Positions 1-13,013 of a stretch of DNA of 64,000 nt are shown piece after piece. The notes below the pieces were generated by a model. That model searched no databases and was not told the DNA's origin. It saw only the letters and a program-made list of their open reading frames with translations. Position 1 is the first letter of the stretch. Every line of letters starts with the position of its first letter. This DNA is from JACKNG01 sp050184115 (GTDB lineage Bacteria > Pseudomonadota > Gammaproteobacteria > Ga0077536): NCBI GenBank assembly GCA_050184115.1, contig JBFXAQ010000008.1, forward strand, positions 207,823 to 271,822, given 5' to 3'. Position numbers and translations under genes: made by a program.

Positions 1-2214
<2,214 letters not shown>

Positions 2215-2220
2215 CGGGGG

Positions 2221-3363
2221 TCAGCGGCGGGCTGCCATGAGGTCGATGAAATGGTCGAACAAGGGTTGCACGTCGTGCGGCCCGGGACTCGCCTCGGGAT
2301 GTCCCTGGAAGCTGAAGGCGGGGCGCTCCCGATGTTGAATGCCCTGCAGACTGCCATCGAACAGCGACACGTGCGTCGGCTCGAGAACAGGCGGCAAAGA
2401 GGCCTCGTCGACGGCGAACCCATGGTTCTGGCTGGTGATGAAGACGCGTCCGGAGGCAAGCTCCTTGACCGGGTGATTGGCGCCGTGGTGACCGAACTTC
2501 ATCTTCGCAGTGCGCGCACCGCAGGCCAGCGCGAGCAACTGGTGCCCGAGGCAGATGCCGAAAACGGGCAGCCCATGCTGGACCAGGGCCGCGATCGCGC
2601 GGATGGCGTAGTCGCAGGGTTCCGGGTCGCCCGGCCCATTGGACAGAAACACACCGTCCGGAGCTCGTTGCAGCACCGCCTCGGCCGACGTCGTCGCCGG
2701 AACCACCTCGATTTCGCAACCGCGGTCGGCGAGTAGGCGCAGGATGTTGTGCTTGACGCCGAAGTCGAAAGCGACGACCCGCCAGCGACGCGCTCCGCCC
2801 GCGCCGTAACGATTACCGTCGAGTTGCCAGCTGCCGCCCTGCCAGCGGTAGGGCTCCGTGGTCGAGACCACGCGCGCGAGGTCGGCGCCCGCTAGCCCGC
2901 CGAACGACCGTGCGCGTTCGAGCGCGGCTGCGACATCGGCATCTTCACCGGCAGCGAGACAGCCGCCTTGGGCACCCTTCTCGCGCAGGATGCGCGTCAA
3001 CTTTCGGGTGTCGATTTCGGCAATACCGACGATACCCTGAGCCCGCAGGAATGCAGCAAGCGAACCTTCTGCGCGGAAACTGCTGACGACGCTCGACGCG
3101 TCGCGTACGACGAGGCCGGCGGCGAAGGATCGTGCCGCTTCGACATCGAGACTATTGGTGCCCGTATTGCCGATGTGGGGATAGGTGAGGGTCACGATCT
3201 GTCGTGCGTAGGACGGATCGGTGACGATTTCCTGGTAGCCGGTGATAGCCGTGTTGAAAACGACCTCGCCGACCCCAAACCCTTCGGAACCTATTGATAT
3301 TCCTTCGAATACTGTCCCGTCTGCTAGAGCTAGAACGGCTTTCTGATGCACTTTGCCACCCAT
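2221..3363 (-). CDS. carA: Carbamoyl-phosphate synthase small (glutaminase) subunit
   Basis: It hydrolyses glutamine and channels ammonia to CarB. At 380 aa it has the usual length (E. coli about 382). The N-terminal CPSase small-chain domain begins MGGKVHQKAVLALADGT. The class I glutamine amidotransferase domain follows, with nucleophile Cys271 in FGICLGHQ and the His355/Glu357 pair in FQGHPEASPG, so the active site is intact. The ATG at 3363 has no clear Shine-Dalgarno sequence directly before it. A strong stem-loop ends 8 nt upstream, which may matter for translation or attenuation. It is first of the carA-carB pair and probably read on from the dnaJ-dapB-oxidoreductase genes upstream or from its own promoter. 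Confidence 0.97.
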   Translation of the reverse strand: MGGKVHQKAVLALADGTVFEGISIGSEGFGVGEVVFNTAITGYQEIVTDPSYARQIVTLTYPHIGNTGTNSLDVEAARSFAAGLVVRDASSVVSSFRAEGSLAAFLRAQGIVGIAEIDTRKLTRILREKGAQGGCLAAGEDADVAAALERARSFGGLAGADLARVVSTTEPYRWQGGSWQLDGNRYGAGGARRWRVVAFDFGVKHNILRLLADRGCEIEVVPATTSAEAVLQRAPDGVFLSNGPGDPEPCDYAIRAIAALVQHGLPVFGICLGHQLLALACGARTAKMKFGHHGANHPVKELASGRVFITSQNHGFAVDEASLPPVLEPTHVSLFDGSLQGIQHRERPAFSFQGHPEASPGPHDVQPLFDHFIDLMAARR

Positions 3364-3371
3364 ACATGCAA

Positions 3372-3402
3372 AGCGGGAGTCAGTCCGTTGACTGCTCCCG
3401 CT
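3372..3402 (-). promoter_or_regulatory. Stem-loop in the carA leader
   Basis: Arms AGCGGGAG (3372-3379) and CTCCCGCT (3395-3402) pair perfectly. After one bulged T, CAGTC (3381-3385) pairs with GACTG (3390-3394) around a CGTT loop, giving 13 pairs in all. It ends 8 nt before the carA start codon. The 3' side on the transcribed strand is followed by only TTGC, so it is not a textbook intrinsic terminator. An attenuator, a translation control element or the end of the upstream transcript are all possible. Confidence 0.55.
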
Positions 3403-3478
3403 CGATGGCGCGGATTGTACTTGAGGCCCCGCTCGAATGGAACGGCCAGGGGCCGCCGCGCGACGGGACGCGCCGTGC

Positions 3479-4450
3479 TCAGGCCCGGTGCGACGGACTC
3501 AGCGGCACCGCCCGGTGGCGCGTGATGCGGTAACTGATCTCGATGGCGAGTTCGAGCGCGCGCTTGCCGTCCTCGCCGCTGACTTCGGGTGCCTGGTCAT
3601 GCCTCACGGCATGCACAAACGAGTAGATCTCGTCCATGAGAACGTCGACGCCGGCCGCGCCAGCAGTGGCGAACACCACTTCGGTCGCCGCTTCGCGGGC
3701 TCGACCGTTCTCGAACACGCCGCGATGCAACTCGTGATTGACGTAATCGAGTTCGAGGTAGCCATTGGATTCCACCACCTTCAGTTTGCGAGTCTGTTCC
3801 TGCGAGACGCGGCTGGCGGCCAGCTCGGCCACCAGCCCGCTTTCGAACTCGATCCGCGCGTGGGCGATGTCGATGCTGTCGGTAATCACCGCCGTGCCCG
3901 ATGACTGCACCGAGCGAACAGGTCCGGCGGCGAGCGACAGCACGATATCGATGTCGTGGATCATGAGATCGAGGACAACATCCACTTCGGTGCCGCGGGT
4001 CTTGTAAGCGCTGAAACGTTGGGTTTCTATCCGTCGCGGGTCGCGAACATGCTGGCGAAGTGCCCGTATGACAGGATTGAAGCGCTCCAGGTGTCCGACC
4101 TGCAGGACGAGACCGCGTTCTGTGGCGAGCGCAATCAGGGTCTCCGCCTGTTCCACCCGTTCGGTGACAGGCTTTTCGACGAGTGCGTGGACCCCGGCGT
4201 CGAGGCAGTCGCGGGCGATTTCGAAATGGTTGGCAGGCGGGACGACGATCGAGACGAGGTCGAGCGCCGGCAGCACCTCGCGATAGTCGGTGACTGCCCG
4301 TGCGCCGTACTTGGCGGCGACCTCAGAGGCCCGGGCACTATCGGTGTCCACCACCGACACGAGGTCGACATCCGGGCAGAGCGCGTATTTCTGGGCGTGG
4401 AAGTTGCCGAGATAGCCGACCCCGATGACGGCCGCGCGAAGCTTGCGCAT
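3479..4450 (-). CDS. Gfo/Idh/MocA-family NAD(P)-dependent oxidoreductase
   Basis: The 323-aa protein (from ATG 4450) starts with a Rossmann fold, AVIGVGYLGNFH, and carries the family EKP motif (residues 92-94), GHLERFNP around 119-126 and the catalytic-region IHDIDI around 164-169. Members oxidise or reduce sugars and related alcohols using NAD(P). GHLERFNP-type members include UDP-sugar dehydrogenases of lipid A and O-antigen synthesis, but the substrate cannot be read from sequence. An upstream in-frame ATG at 4483 exists, but the shorter start puts the Rossmann strand at residue 4 as usual. It lies between dapB and carA on the same strand and is probably cotranscribed. Confidence 0.85.
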   Translation of the reverse strand: MRKLRAAVIGVGYLGNFHAQKYALCPDVDLVSVVDTDSARASEVAAKYGARAVTDYREVLPALDLVSIVVPPANHFEIARDCLDAGVHALVEKPVTERVEQAETLIALATERGLVLQVGHLERFNPVIRALRQHVRDPRRIETQRFSAYKTRGTEVDVVLDLMIHDIDIVLSLAAGPVRSVQSSGTAVITDSIDIAHARIEFESGLVAELAASRVSQEQTRKLKVVESNGYLELDYVNHELHRGVFENGRAREAATEVVFATAGAAGVDVLMDEIYSFVHAVRHDQAPEVSGEDGKRALELAIEISYRITRHRAVPLSPSHRA

Positions 4451-4539
4451 GGATATTACCCGGGTTGTGAGGGTGGCCCGCACAGGGACGCGGACGCCGT
4501 CGCAGTATAGCGGATTGGCGCTGTTCGCATGGCCGCTGA

Positions 4540-5343
4540 TCAGTCGCGCAGCCCGAGTACGTCCTGCATGTCGTACACACCGCGCTCGCGGGTTGCCACC
4601 CAGGCCGCCGCGCGCAGCGCGCCTTGGGCGAAAGTCGAGCGGTCGGCGGCTCGATGAGTGATTTCGATGCGTTCGCCAGCGCCAGCGAACAGGACGGTGT
4701 GGTCGCCGACGATTTCACCTGCGCGAATGGTCTCGAATCCGATGGTGCGTGAGTCACGCGCGCCCGTGCGCCCCTCACGGCCATAGACCGCACAGCTGGC
4801 GAGGTCGCGACCGAGTGCCGCGGCAACGATCTCACCCATGCGAACGGCCGTGCCAGACGGCGCATCGATCTTGTGGCGGTGATGAGCCTCGATGATCTCG
4901 ACGTCGAATTCGTCGCCGAGCGTACGGGCGGCGATTTCGAGCAGTTTGAAGCAGAGATTGACCCCGACGCTCATGTTCGGCGCGAAGACGACGGCGACAT
5001 CGGCACCGGCCGCTCGCACCGCGTCAGCGTCTGCACCCAGTCCGGTCGTGCCGATGACGATGCGCTTGCCGGCGGCGCGGCAGGTCTCGACATTGCGCAA
5101 TGTCGATTCGGGCAACGTGAAGTCGACGAGCACATCGAAGTCGTCGACCGCTGCGCCGAGATCGTCGACGATGCGGCACCTGGCCGCCTGCCCACCGACC
5201 ATCACTCCCGGGTCGAGACCGATTTGCGGCGCGCCGGGGCGTTCGACCGCGGCGGTCAGCGTCAGGTCGTCGCGCCCCTGGCAAAGCTCGATGAGGGTGC
5301 GCCCCATGCGCCCGGCGGCACCTGCGATTGCAATCCTGGTCAT
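4540..5343 (-). CDS. dapB: 4-hydroxy-tetrahydrodipicolinate reductase
   Basis: It reduces hydroxy-tetrahydrodipicolinate with NAD(P)H in the diaminopimelate/lysine pathway. The 267-aa length is normal. The N-terminal dinucleotide-binding motif is GAAGRMG (residues 8-14). The substrate-binding and catalytic segment HHRHKIDAPSGTA starts at residue 154, with the proton-donor histidine pair at 154-155 and the lysine at 158. The start is 19 nt after the dnaJ stop, so it belongs to the dnaK-dnaJ-dapB-car run that is common in gammaproteobacteria. All key residues are present. Confidence 0.97.
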   Translation of the reverse strand: MTRIAIAGAAGRMGRTLIELCQGRDDLTLTAAVERPGAPQIGLDPGVMVGGQAARCRIVDDLGAAVDDFDVLVDFTLPESTLRNVETCRAAGKRIVIGTTGLGADADAVRAAGADVAVVFAPNMSVGVNLCFKLLEIAARTLGDEFDVEIIEAHHRHKIDAPSGTAVRMGEIVAAALGRDLASCAVYGREGRTGARDSRTIGFETIRAGEIVGDHTVLFAGAGERIEITHRAADRSTFAQGALRAAAWVATRERGVYDMQDVLGLRD

Positions 5344-5362
5344 GGTGTCCGACCTCGACGCT

Positions 5363-6490
5363 TCAAGAGAATTTCATGTCTTCGAAAAACTTCTTCACGC
5401 CGTCCAGCCACGACGTCGCCTGCGGATTGTGCTTGTCGCCGCCGCCGGTGAGGGTGTCGCCGAACTTGCGCAACAACTCCTTCTGCTCCTTGCTCAGGTT
5501 GACCGGTGTCTCGACTGCGACCCGGCAGATGAGGTCGCCGAGGCCGCCGCCGCGCACCGAGCGCACGCCCTTGCCGCGCAGCCGGAACATCTTGCCGGAC
5601 TGGGTCTCGGCCGGAATCTTGAGGATTACGCGTCCCTCGAGGGTGGGCACCTCGAGTTCGCCACCAAGGGCGGCGGTGACGAAATCTATGGGAACGTCGC
5701 AATGGAGATCGTTCTCGTCGCGCTGGAAAATGGGATGCGCACGGACCACGACGTTGACGTACAAGTCGCCTGGTGGGCCACCGTTCTGACCGGGTTCACC
5801 CTCGCCGCTGAGGCGAATGCGATCACCGCTGTCGACCCCCGCCGGAACCTTGACGGCGATGGTCTTGTTGCCGCGTGCCTTGCCCGAGCCACCGCAGGAC
5901 GCGCACGGGTCACTCACGGTCTTGCCGGTACCCCGGCAACGGGGGCAGGTCTGCTGCACGGAGAAGAAGCCTTGCTGCATGCGCACCTGGCCGACTCCGC
6001 CGCACGTGCCACACGTGTCAGGCGCCCGGCCACTGCGCGAACCCTTGCCATCGCAGGTCTCGCAGTCGACTAGGGTCGGCACCCGGATCTTGACCTCGGT
6101 ACCGGCAACCGCCTCCTCCAGGCTCATTTCGAGGTCGTAGCGCAGATCGGCACCACGGTAGGCACGTGTACCACCACGACCGCCGGCGCCGAAGATATCG
6201 CCGAACACGCTGTCGAAGATGTCGCCGAAGCCGCTCGGCCCGCCGCCGAAGCCGCCGCCCGACGAATCGACGCCGGCGTGACCGAATTGGTCATAGGCGC
6301 TGCGCTTCTGGCGATCACTGAGAATCTCGAAAGCCTCCTTGACCTCCTTGAACTGCTCTTCAGCTGCGGCATCGCCCGGATTGCGATCCGGGTGATACTT
6401 CATTGCGAGCCGCCGATAGGCTTTTTTCAGATCGGCATCCGTGGCATCGCGTGCGACGCCGAGCACCTCGTAGTATTCGCGCTTGGCCAT
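5363..6490 (-). CDS. dnaJ: Hsp40 co-chaperone DnaJ
   Basis: It delivers substrates to DnaK and stimulates its ATPase. The J domain has HPD at residues 33-35 (start MAKREYYEVLG). A Gly/Phe-rich linker follows, then four CxxCxGxG zinc repeats (CETCDGKG, CGTCGGVG, CPRCRGTG, CASCGGSG) and the C-terminal substrate domains, 375 aa in total. An in-frame ATG 60 nt upstream is rejected because homologues start at MAKR. It follows dnaK, with a strong hairpin in the 130-nt gap, and precedes dapB. Confidence 0.98.
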   Translation of the reverse strand: MAKREYYEVLGVARDATDADLKKAYRRLAMKYHPDRNPGDAAAEEQFKEVKEAFEILSDRQKRSAYDQFGHAGVDSSGGGFGGGPSGFGDIFDSVFGDIFGAGGRGGTRAYRGADLRYDLEMSLEEAVAGTEVKIRVPTLVDCETCDGKGSRSGRAPDTCGTCGGVGQVRMQQGFFSVQQTCPRCRGTGKTVSDPCASCGGSGKARGNKTIAVKVPAGVDSGDRIRLSGEGEPGQNGGPPGDLYVNVVVRAHPIFQRDENDLHCDVPIDFVTAALGGELEVPTLEGRVILKIPAETQSGKMFRLRGKGVRSVRGGGLGDLICRVAVETPVNLSKEQKELLRKFGDTLTGGGDKHNPQATSWLDGVKKFFEDMKFS

Positions 6491-6562
6491 GCCTGCCCTG
6501 CTCGTGGTTCCAGCTCGTTCGCTCGACCCGCCCTGGCGCCGGAAAATCACTCCCCCGGCAAC

Positions 6563-6603
6563 GCGCGAGCCCGGGCAGGCTCAACGCCTGGCCGGGCTCG
6601 CGC
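6563..6603 (-). promoter_or_regulatory. Intercistronic hairpin between dnaK and dnaJ
   Basis: GCGCGAGCCCGG (6563-6574) and CCGGGCTCGCGC (6592-6603) form a perfect 12-bp stem. After one mismatch, CAGGC (6576-6580) and GCCTG (6586-6590) extend it around a five-base loop. No T-run follows on the minus strand, so it is more likely a partial terminator or an mRNA-stabilising or processing element that lowers dnaJ relative to dnaK than a full terminator. Confidence 0.6.
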
Positions 6604-6620
6604 TCCTGGCTTTGCTGGTG

Positions 6621-8546
<1,926 letters not shown>

Positions 8547-8635
8547 GTTGTGCCTCTGGTGGGTTGTCCTGTGAGAGGGCTCCGTCTGGGAGCCCACATC
8601 GATTGCCGGGTTAATTGGGGACCACGAGGTCCAAT

Positions 8636-9184
8636 TCAAGATCCGCCAGTCTTGGCCACGACGACCAGTGCCGGGCGCAGCAGACGCTCGTTGAGCTTGT
8701 AGCCCTTCTGCATGACCCGGATGACCGTTCCCGGCGGATGCTCGGCACTCTCTTCCATGGTCATGGCCTGGTGGTGCTCGGGGTCGAACGGCTGGCCGTG
8801 TGGTTCGATGACACTGACCGCGAGCTTGTCGAAGAAGTCGGCAAAGGCCTTGGCGGTCAGTTCCATGCCCTGGCGAAGCGAAGCGATGTCGGTGGCATGC
8901 TCAGCGGCATCGAGCCCGAGGTCGATGCTGTCCTTGACCGGGATGAGGTCGTGTACGAAGCGCTCCTGGCCGTACTTGTGGGCTGCCTCGACATCGCGCT
9001 CGGCGCGCTTGCGCACGTTTTCCATCTCGGCCCGAGCCCGCAGAACCTCATCCTTCAGACTTTCGACCTGGGCACCCAGTGCCGCGATCGCCGCCTGTTC
9101 CGGGGATGTCGAAGTGTCTGAGGCAGGTGCGGAATCCTCGTCGTCGGGGTGCGCCCCGCCGTTTTGCACATCTTCGTCGTTCAC
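8636..9184 (-). CDS. grpE: Nucleotide exchange factor GrpE
   Basis: GrpE releases ADP from DnaK. The 182-aa protein has an acidic, disordered N-terminus, a long coiled coil (about residues 30-90, including ARAEMENVRKRAERD) and the C-terminal beta wing with the family signature around VIRVMQKGYKLNERLLRPA. The start codon is GTG at 9184, supported by AAGGA six bases upstream. A perfect 7-bp stem (9211-9229) lies in the 98-nt gap after hrcA. I see no convincing heat-shock (sigma-32) promoter or CIRCE element here. Confidence 0.97.
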   Translation of the reverse strand: MNDEDVQNGGAHPDDEDSAPASDTSTSPEQAAIAALGAQVESLKDEVLRARAEMENVRKRAERDVEAAHKYGQERFVHDLIPVKDSIDLGLDAAEHATDIASLRQGMELTAKAFADFFDKLAVSVIEPHGQPFDPEHHQAMTMEESAEHPPGTVIRVMQKGYKLNERLLRPALVVVAKTGGS

Positions 9185-9282
9185 GATAAGTCCTTGATTT
9201 TTATATTCTGTCGCCCGCGAACCGGGCGAAATCGCCGAGCACCACGCGGACCGCGCAGTCGGACAGCGAGGTCAGTTGCGGG

Positions 9283-10335
9283 TCAGTTCCTGGAATTCAA
9301 GGCCGTGCTGAGCATCTTGGCCGTCAGGTCGACGATAGGGATCACCCGTTCATACGCCATGCGGGTCGGTCCGATGACGCCGAGTACGCCGAGGGTGCGA
9401 TTGTCATCGGTATAGGTCGAAGTCACGATGGAACACTGGTCGAGAACCTCGTAGCCGGACTCCTCGCCGATGAAGATCTGCACCCCGTTGGCGTTGAGCG
9501 CCTGGTCGAGCAGGTGGAGGATGTCACGCTTCTGGTTGAACGCTTCGAACAGGGATCGCAGCTTCTCGATGTCGGACAGCTCGTTCTTGTCCATCAGGTT
9601 GGTCTCGCCGGCGAGCACGTAATCCTTCGGACGGCCGCCATCGGCGAAGAGCTGGTGTGACATCTCGATGACCAGGGCCATGAGCTGATCCATCTCGGCG
9701 CGGGTGTCGGCCATCTCCTGGATCAGCCGCTGTTTGACCGCTTCGATATCGCGCCCGGCAAAGGCCGAATTGAGATAATTCGCCGCCTGGGTCAGCTCGC
9801 TCTGGCTGTAGCTCCGGTGAGTCTTTACGATGCGGTTCTCGACCTCCCGGTCATTAGTGACGAGGATGGCGAGCACGCGATTGTCGTTCAGCGACAGGAA
9901 CTCCACCTGGCGCAATGCACGCCGTTCGATCACCGGGATCATCACGAGCCCGGCCAGATGCGTCACCTCCGACAACATGCGCGACGTGCTGCCGAGCAGC
10001 GCCTGGATGTCGTCTTCACTCGCGAGGGAGGATTCGATCCGCCGCACGTCGTCCGCGCTCAAGTTGCGGAAAGTCACCAGCGAATCGACGAACAAGCGGT
10101 ACCCGAGCGCCGTCGGCACACGGCCGGCGGAGGTGTGCGGCGCCTTGATCAGGCCGAGATCCTCGAGATCGGCCATTGCGTTCCTGATCGTCGCCGGACT
10201 CAGGTCGAGTCGGGAGTCGCGCGCCAGCGTGCGCGAACCAACCGGTTGCCCATCGGCGATGTAGCGCTCCACCAGCAACCGGAACAGGTACTGCGCGCGC
10301 TCGTTCAGACGAATCTCGTTGTGCCCTTGTGCCAT
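9283..10335 (-). CDS. hrcA: Heat-inducible transcription repressor HrcA
   Basis: HrcA binds CIRCE inverted repeats and represses chaperone operons. The predicted 350-aa protein starts MAQGHNEIRLNERAQ, has an N-terminal winged helix (GSRTLARDSRLDLSPATIRN, about residues 30-50) and the HrcA dimerisation/GAF-like core. An upstream ATG at 10404 is rejected as unconserved. Neither the hrcA nor the grpE upstream region shows an obvious TTAGCACTC-N9-GAGTGCTAA element, so its targets (perhaps groESL) may be elsewhere. It is divergent from nadK. Confidence 0.95.
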   Translation of the reverse strand: MAQGHNEIRLNERAQYLFRLLVERYIADGQPVGSRTLARDSRLDLSPATIRNAMADLEDLGLIKAPHTSAGRVPTALGYRLFVDSLVTFRNLSADDVRRIESSLASEDDIQALLGSTSRMLSEVTHLAGLVMIPVIERRALRQVEFLSLNDNRVLAILVTNDREVENRIVKTHRSYSQSELTQAANYLNSAFAGRDIEAVKQRLIQEMADTRAEMDQLMALVIEMSHQLFADGGRPKDYVLAGETNLMDKNELSDIEKLRSLFEAFNQKRDILHLLDQALNANGVQIFIGEESGYEVLDQCSIVTSTYTDDNRTLGVLGVIGPTRMAYERVIPIVDLTAKMLSTALNSRN

Positions 10336-10475
10336 GCGGGTGGAACCACTGTATCGCATTGACCTGACTGCAAAAAATCTACCACCGAGCGGGCGCGTGC
10401 GCAAAATGCGCGTTGCTGCGCTCGGAGCCGGGATGCTATTTTCCGCACGCCCTTGGTCGAGGACCCCAACACACC

Positions 10476-11348
10476 ATGTTCAGGCGCATCGGGATCGTGT
10501 CGAAGCCGCACGAGCCGGCGGTCAGAGACGCTCTCGCCAATGTCCTGCGCGTCCTCAATGAGCGCGATTGCGACATCGTAATAGACGCGAGCGCCGATAC
10601 CCACGGCCTTGCCGGCGACTATCCTCGCGTCGCGTCCGAGGATCTGCCGGAGCACTGCGACCTGGTCATCTCGATCGGGGGTGACGGTACGCTCTTGCAG
10701 TGCGCGGGCCATATCTATCCACGTGAGGTTGCCCTGCTCGGGATCAACCTCGGCCGCCTCGGTTTTCTCACCGATCTGCCACCGAGCGGGCTCGATGCCA
10801 GTCTCGCCGCGGTTCTCGACGGTCACCATGTGGTCGAGAAACGTGCGGTGCTCGGCTGCGAGGTGATTCGGGCCGGCGCGGTCGTCGCCAGCGATCACGG
10901 TCTCAACGACGTCGTTGTCCAGAAATGGAACACCGCGCGGCTGATTTCACTCAATACTTACGTCGATGGCAAGTTCCTGCATGCACAGCGCTCGGACGGC
11001 ATGATCGTGGCGACCCCGACCGGCTCCACGGCCTACGCGCTGTCCGGCGGCGGGCCCATCCTCGATCCCGGAACCCACGCATTGGTGCTGGTGCCGATCT
11101 GCCCACACACCCTGACCAACCGTCCGATCGTCATCAGCGATACGGCGACCATCGAAATCCACATCGCGACCGATCGCGACGACGAATCCCGCGTCACCTG
11201 CGACGGTAACTCGGTGCGCGAACTCCTGCCCGGCGACCGCGTCCGCGTGTTCCGCCGTGAGCAGTCCCTGCGCCTCATCCATCCGGCGCAACATGATCAT
11301 TTTGCGACGTTGCGGGCGAAGCTCGACTGGGGCCGCGATCCTTGTTGA
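10476..11348 (+). CDS. nadK: NAD kinase
   Basis: It phosphorylates NAD to NADP using ATP. The 290-aa protein from ATG 10476 starts MFRRIGIVSKPHEPAV. It carries the GGDG motif at residues 68-71 (ISIGGDGTLLQ), the NDVVV segment and the glycine-rich TPTGSTAYALSGGGPI loop that binds NAD. An upstream in-frame ATG (10413) is unlikely because homologues begin at MFRRIG. Its stop codon lies within the start region of recN (overlap at 11342-11348), implying translational coupling. It is divergent from hrcA. Confidence 0.96.
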   Translation: MFRRIGIVSKPHEPAVRDALANVLRVLNERDCDIVIDASADTHGLAGDYPRVASEDLPEHCDLVISIGGDGTLLQCAGHIYPREVALLGINLGRLGFLTDLPPSGLDASLAAVLDGHHVVEKRAVLGCEVIRAGAVVASDHGLNDVVVQKWNTARLISLNTYVDGKFLHAQRSDGMIVATPTGSTAYALSGGGPILDPGTHALVLVPICPHTLTNRPIVISDTATIEIHIATDRDDESRVTCDGNSVRELLPGDRVRVFRREQSLRLIHPAQHDHFATLRAKLDWGRDPC

Positions 11349-13012
11349 CGCAACTGACGGTCCGCAACCTGGTCGTCGTTAACGAAATCGACGTCGAGTT
11401 CGAGCGTGGGCTGACCGTGCTGAGCGGCGAGACCGGCAGCGGAAAATCCATTCTGATCGAAGCCCTCGGGCTCGCGCTTGGCGAGCGCGCCGACAGTCAG
11501 CTGGTTCGCGCCGGCACCGAGCGCGCCGAGATCGCCGCATGCTTTGAGTTGCGTGACCAAGACGCCGCCCGGGAGATGCTGCGCGGCCTCGATGCGGATC
11601 ACGGCGACGAGTGCGTCCTGCGTCGCATCGTCAACCGCGACGGACGCTCGCGCGCGTACCTCAATGGCATCCCGGTCACCGTCCAGAACCTCCGCGACCT
11701 CGGGCGCCTGCTGGTCGATGTGCATTCACAGCACGCGAGCCTCGCGCTGCTCGAACGTGACACCCAACGTGCGCTGCTCGATGCCTTTGGCGAAACCGGC
11801 CGCGAAAGCGACCGGGTACGGGCCGCGTGCGCGGCCTGGCACGAGACATTCGACGCCCTCCAGGCGCTCGAGCGCGATGGCCAGGACCGCGCCCGCCTCG
11901 AATTGCTGCGCTATCAGGTCGAAGAACTGGAGGCGGCGCGCCTCGACGAGGCCGAACTCGGCGCCATCGAAGGCGAGCACCGCCGCCTGGCGAACAGCGC
12001 TGCGATGCTGGAGGAATGCGCCGCGGTCGGTGCGGCCTTGCGAGACGACGAGAGCGGCGCCGGGAATGCCCTGCGCGCGGCACTGGTCCACGCCCGCGGC
12101 CTCTGCCGGCTGGCACCGGAAGCAAGCAACCTGGTCACCGCGCTCGAGCAGGCTGGCATCGCTTGTGAGGAAGCAGCGGACGAACTCGAGCGCCTCGAAA
12201 GCAACTTCGCTGCCGATCCGGCCCGCCTCGAGCGCATCGACCGGCGCCTGGCCGAATTGCACGCGCTGGCACGCAAGCACCAGGTCGGATTGAACGGACT
12301 GGCGGCCCACGCGGCGGCGCTGAGCGCCGAACTAGCCGCCCTCGAGGCCCGTGCCGGCGATCAGCGCGAGCTGCGCGCGCGCCTCGACGAGCGGCTCGAC
12401 GCGTTCGACAAGGCCGCCGCATCGTTGACTCGTTCCCGCCGTCGTGCCGCGCGCGCCATGGCCGCGGACATCAGCGCGCGGCTGCGCGATCTTGGCATCC
12501 CTCATGCGAACTTCGAGGTCGACCTGTCGGCGGTGCGCGACGGTAGCCCGCAGCCCCATGGCCGCGATCGCGTCGAGTTTCTGGTCTCGACAAACCCGGC
12601 GCAGCCGCCGGGACAGCTCGGCAAGGTCGCCTCCGGCGGCGAGTTGTCGCGTATCGGGCTGGCCATCCAAGCCGCGACCGCCCGCCACAGCGGTGTCCCG
12701 GTGGTGGTCTACGACGAGGTCGACACGGGAATCGGGGGCAACACCGCCAACATCGTCGGCCGCAGCCTGCGCGAAGTGGCGCGGCACTGCCAGGTCATCT
12801 GCATCACCCATTCGCCGCAGGTGGCGAGCGCGGGCGATCGTCACCTGCGAGTCGAGAAGAGTCTGGTTGCGGGCCAGGCCGAAACCGCCCTGACCGTTCT
12901 GGACGACTCGGCGCGGGAGCAGGAAATCGCCCGCATGCTTGGTGCCACGGCCGCCACGGCGCCCAGTGTCGAGCATGCCCGCGATCTCATCGCGGGCGCC
13001 CGGGGGCACTGA
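11342..13012 (+). CDS. recN: DNA repair protein RecN
   Basis: RecN is an SMC-like ATPase of recombinational double-strand break repair. The 556-aa length is normal. Walker A is GETGSGKS (residues 29-36). Two coiled-coil arms fill the middle. The ABC signature region KVASGGELSRI and Walker B VVVYDEVDTGI lie near the C-terminus, followed by a conserved histidine switch in ICITHSPQVAS. The start is TTG at 11342 overlapping the nadK stop, chosen because MLTQLTVRNLVVV aligns with the MLAQLTISNFAIV start of E. coli RecN. The stop is 1 nt from the convergent fur stop. Confidence 0.96.
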   Translation: MLTQLTVRNLVVVNEIDVEFERGLTVLSGETGSGKSILIEALGLALGERADSQLVRAGTERAEIAACFELRDQDAAREMLRGLDADHGDECVLRRIVNRDGRSRAYLNGIPVTVQNLRDLGRLLVDVHSQHASLALLERDTQRALLDAFGETGRESDRVRAACAAWHETFDALQALERDGQDRARLELLRYQVEELEAARLDEAELGAIEGEHRRLANSAAMLEECAAVGAALRDDESGAGNALRAALVHARGLCRLAPEASNLVTALEQAGIACEEAADELERLESNFAADPARLERIDRRLAELHALARKHQVGLNGLAAHAAALSAELAALEARAGDQRELRARLDERLDAFDKAAASLTRSRRRAARAMAADISARLRDLGIPHANFEVDLSAVRDGSPQPHGRDRVEFLVSTNPAQPPGQLGKVASGGELSRIGLAIQAATARHSGVPVVVYDEVDTGIGGNTANIVGRSLREVARHCQVICITHSPQVASAGDRHLRVEKSLVAGQAETALTVLDDSAREQEIARMLGATAATAPSVEHARDLIAGARGH

Positions 13013-13013
13013 A

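Noticed and set aside
9185..9282. CIRCE element or sigma-32 promoter in front of grpE, expected beside hrcA
   Set aside because: No TTAGCACTC/GAGTGCTAA pair and no convincing CCCCAT-type -10 is visible; only a short GC hairpin (9211-9229) is present.
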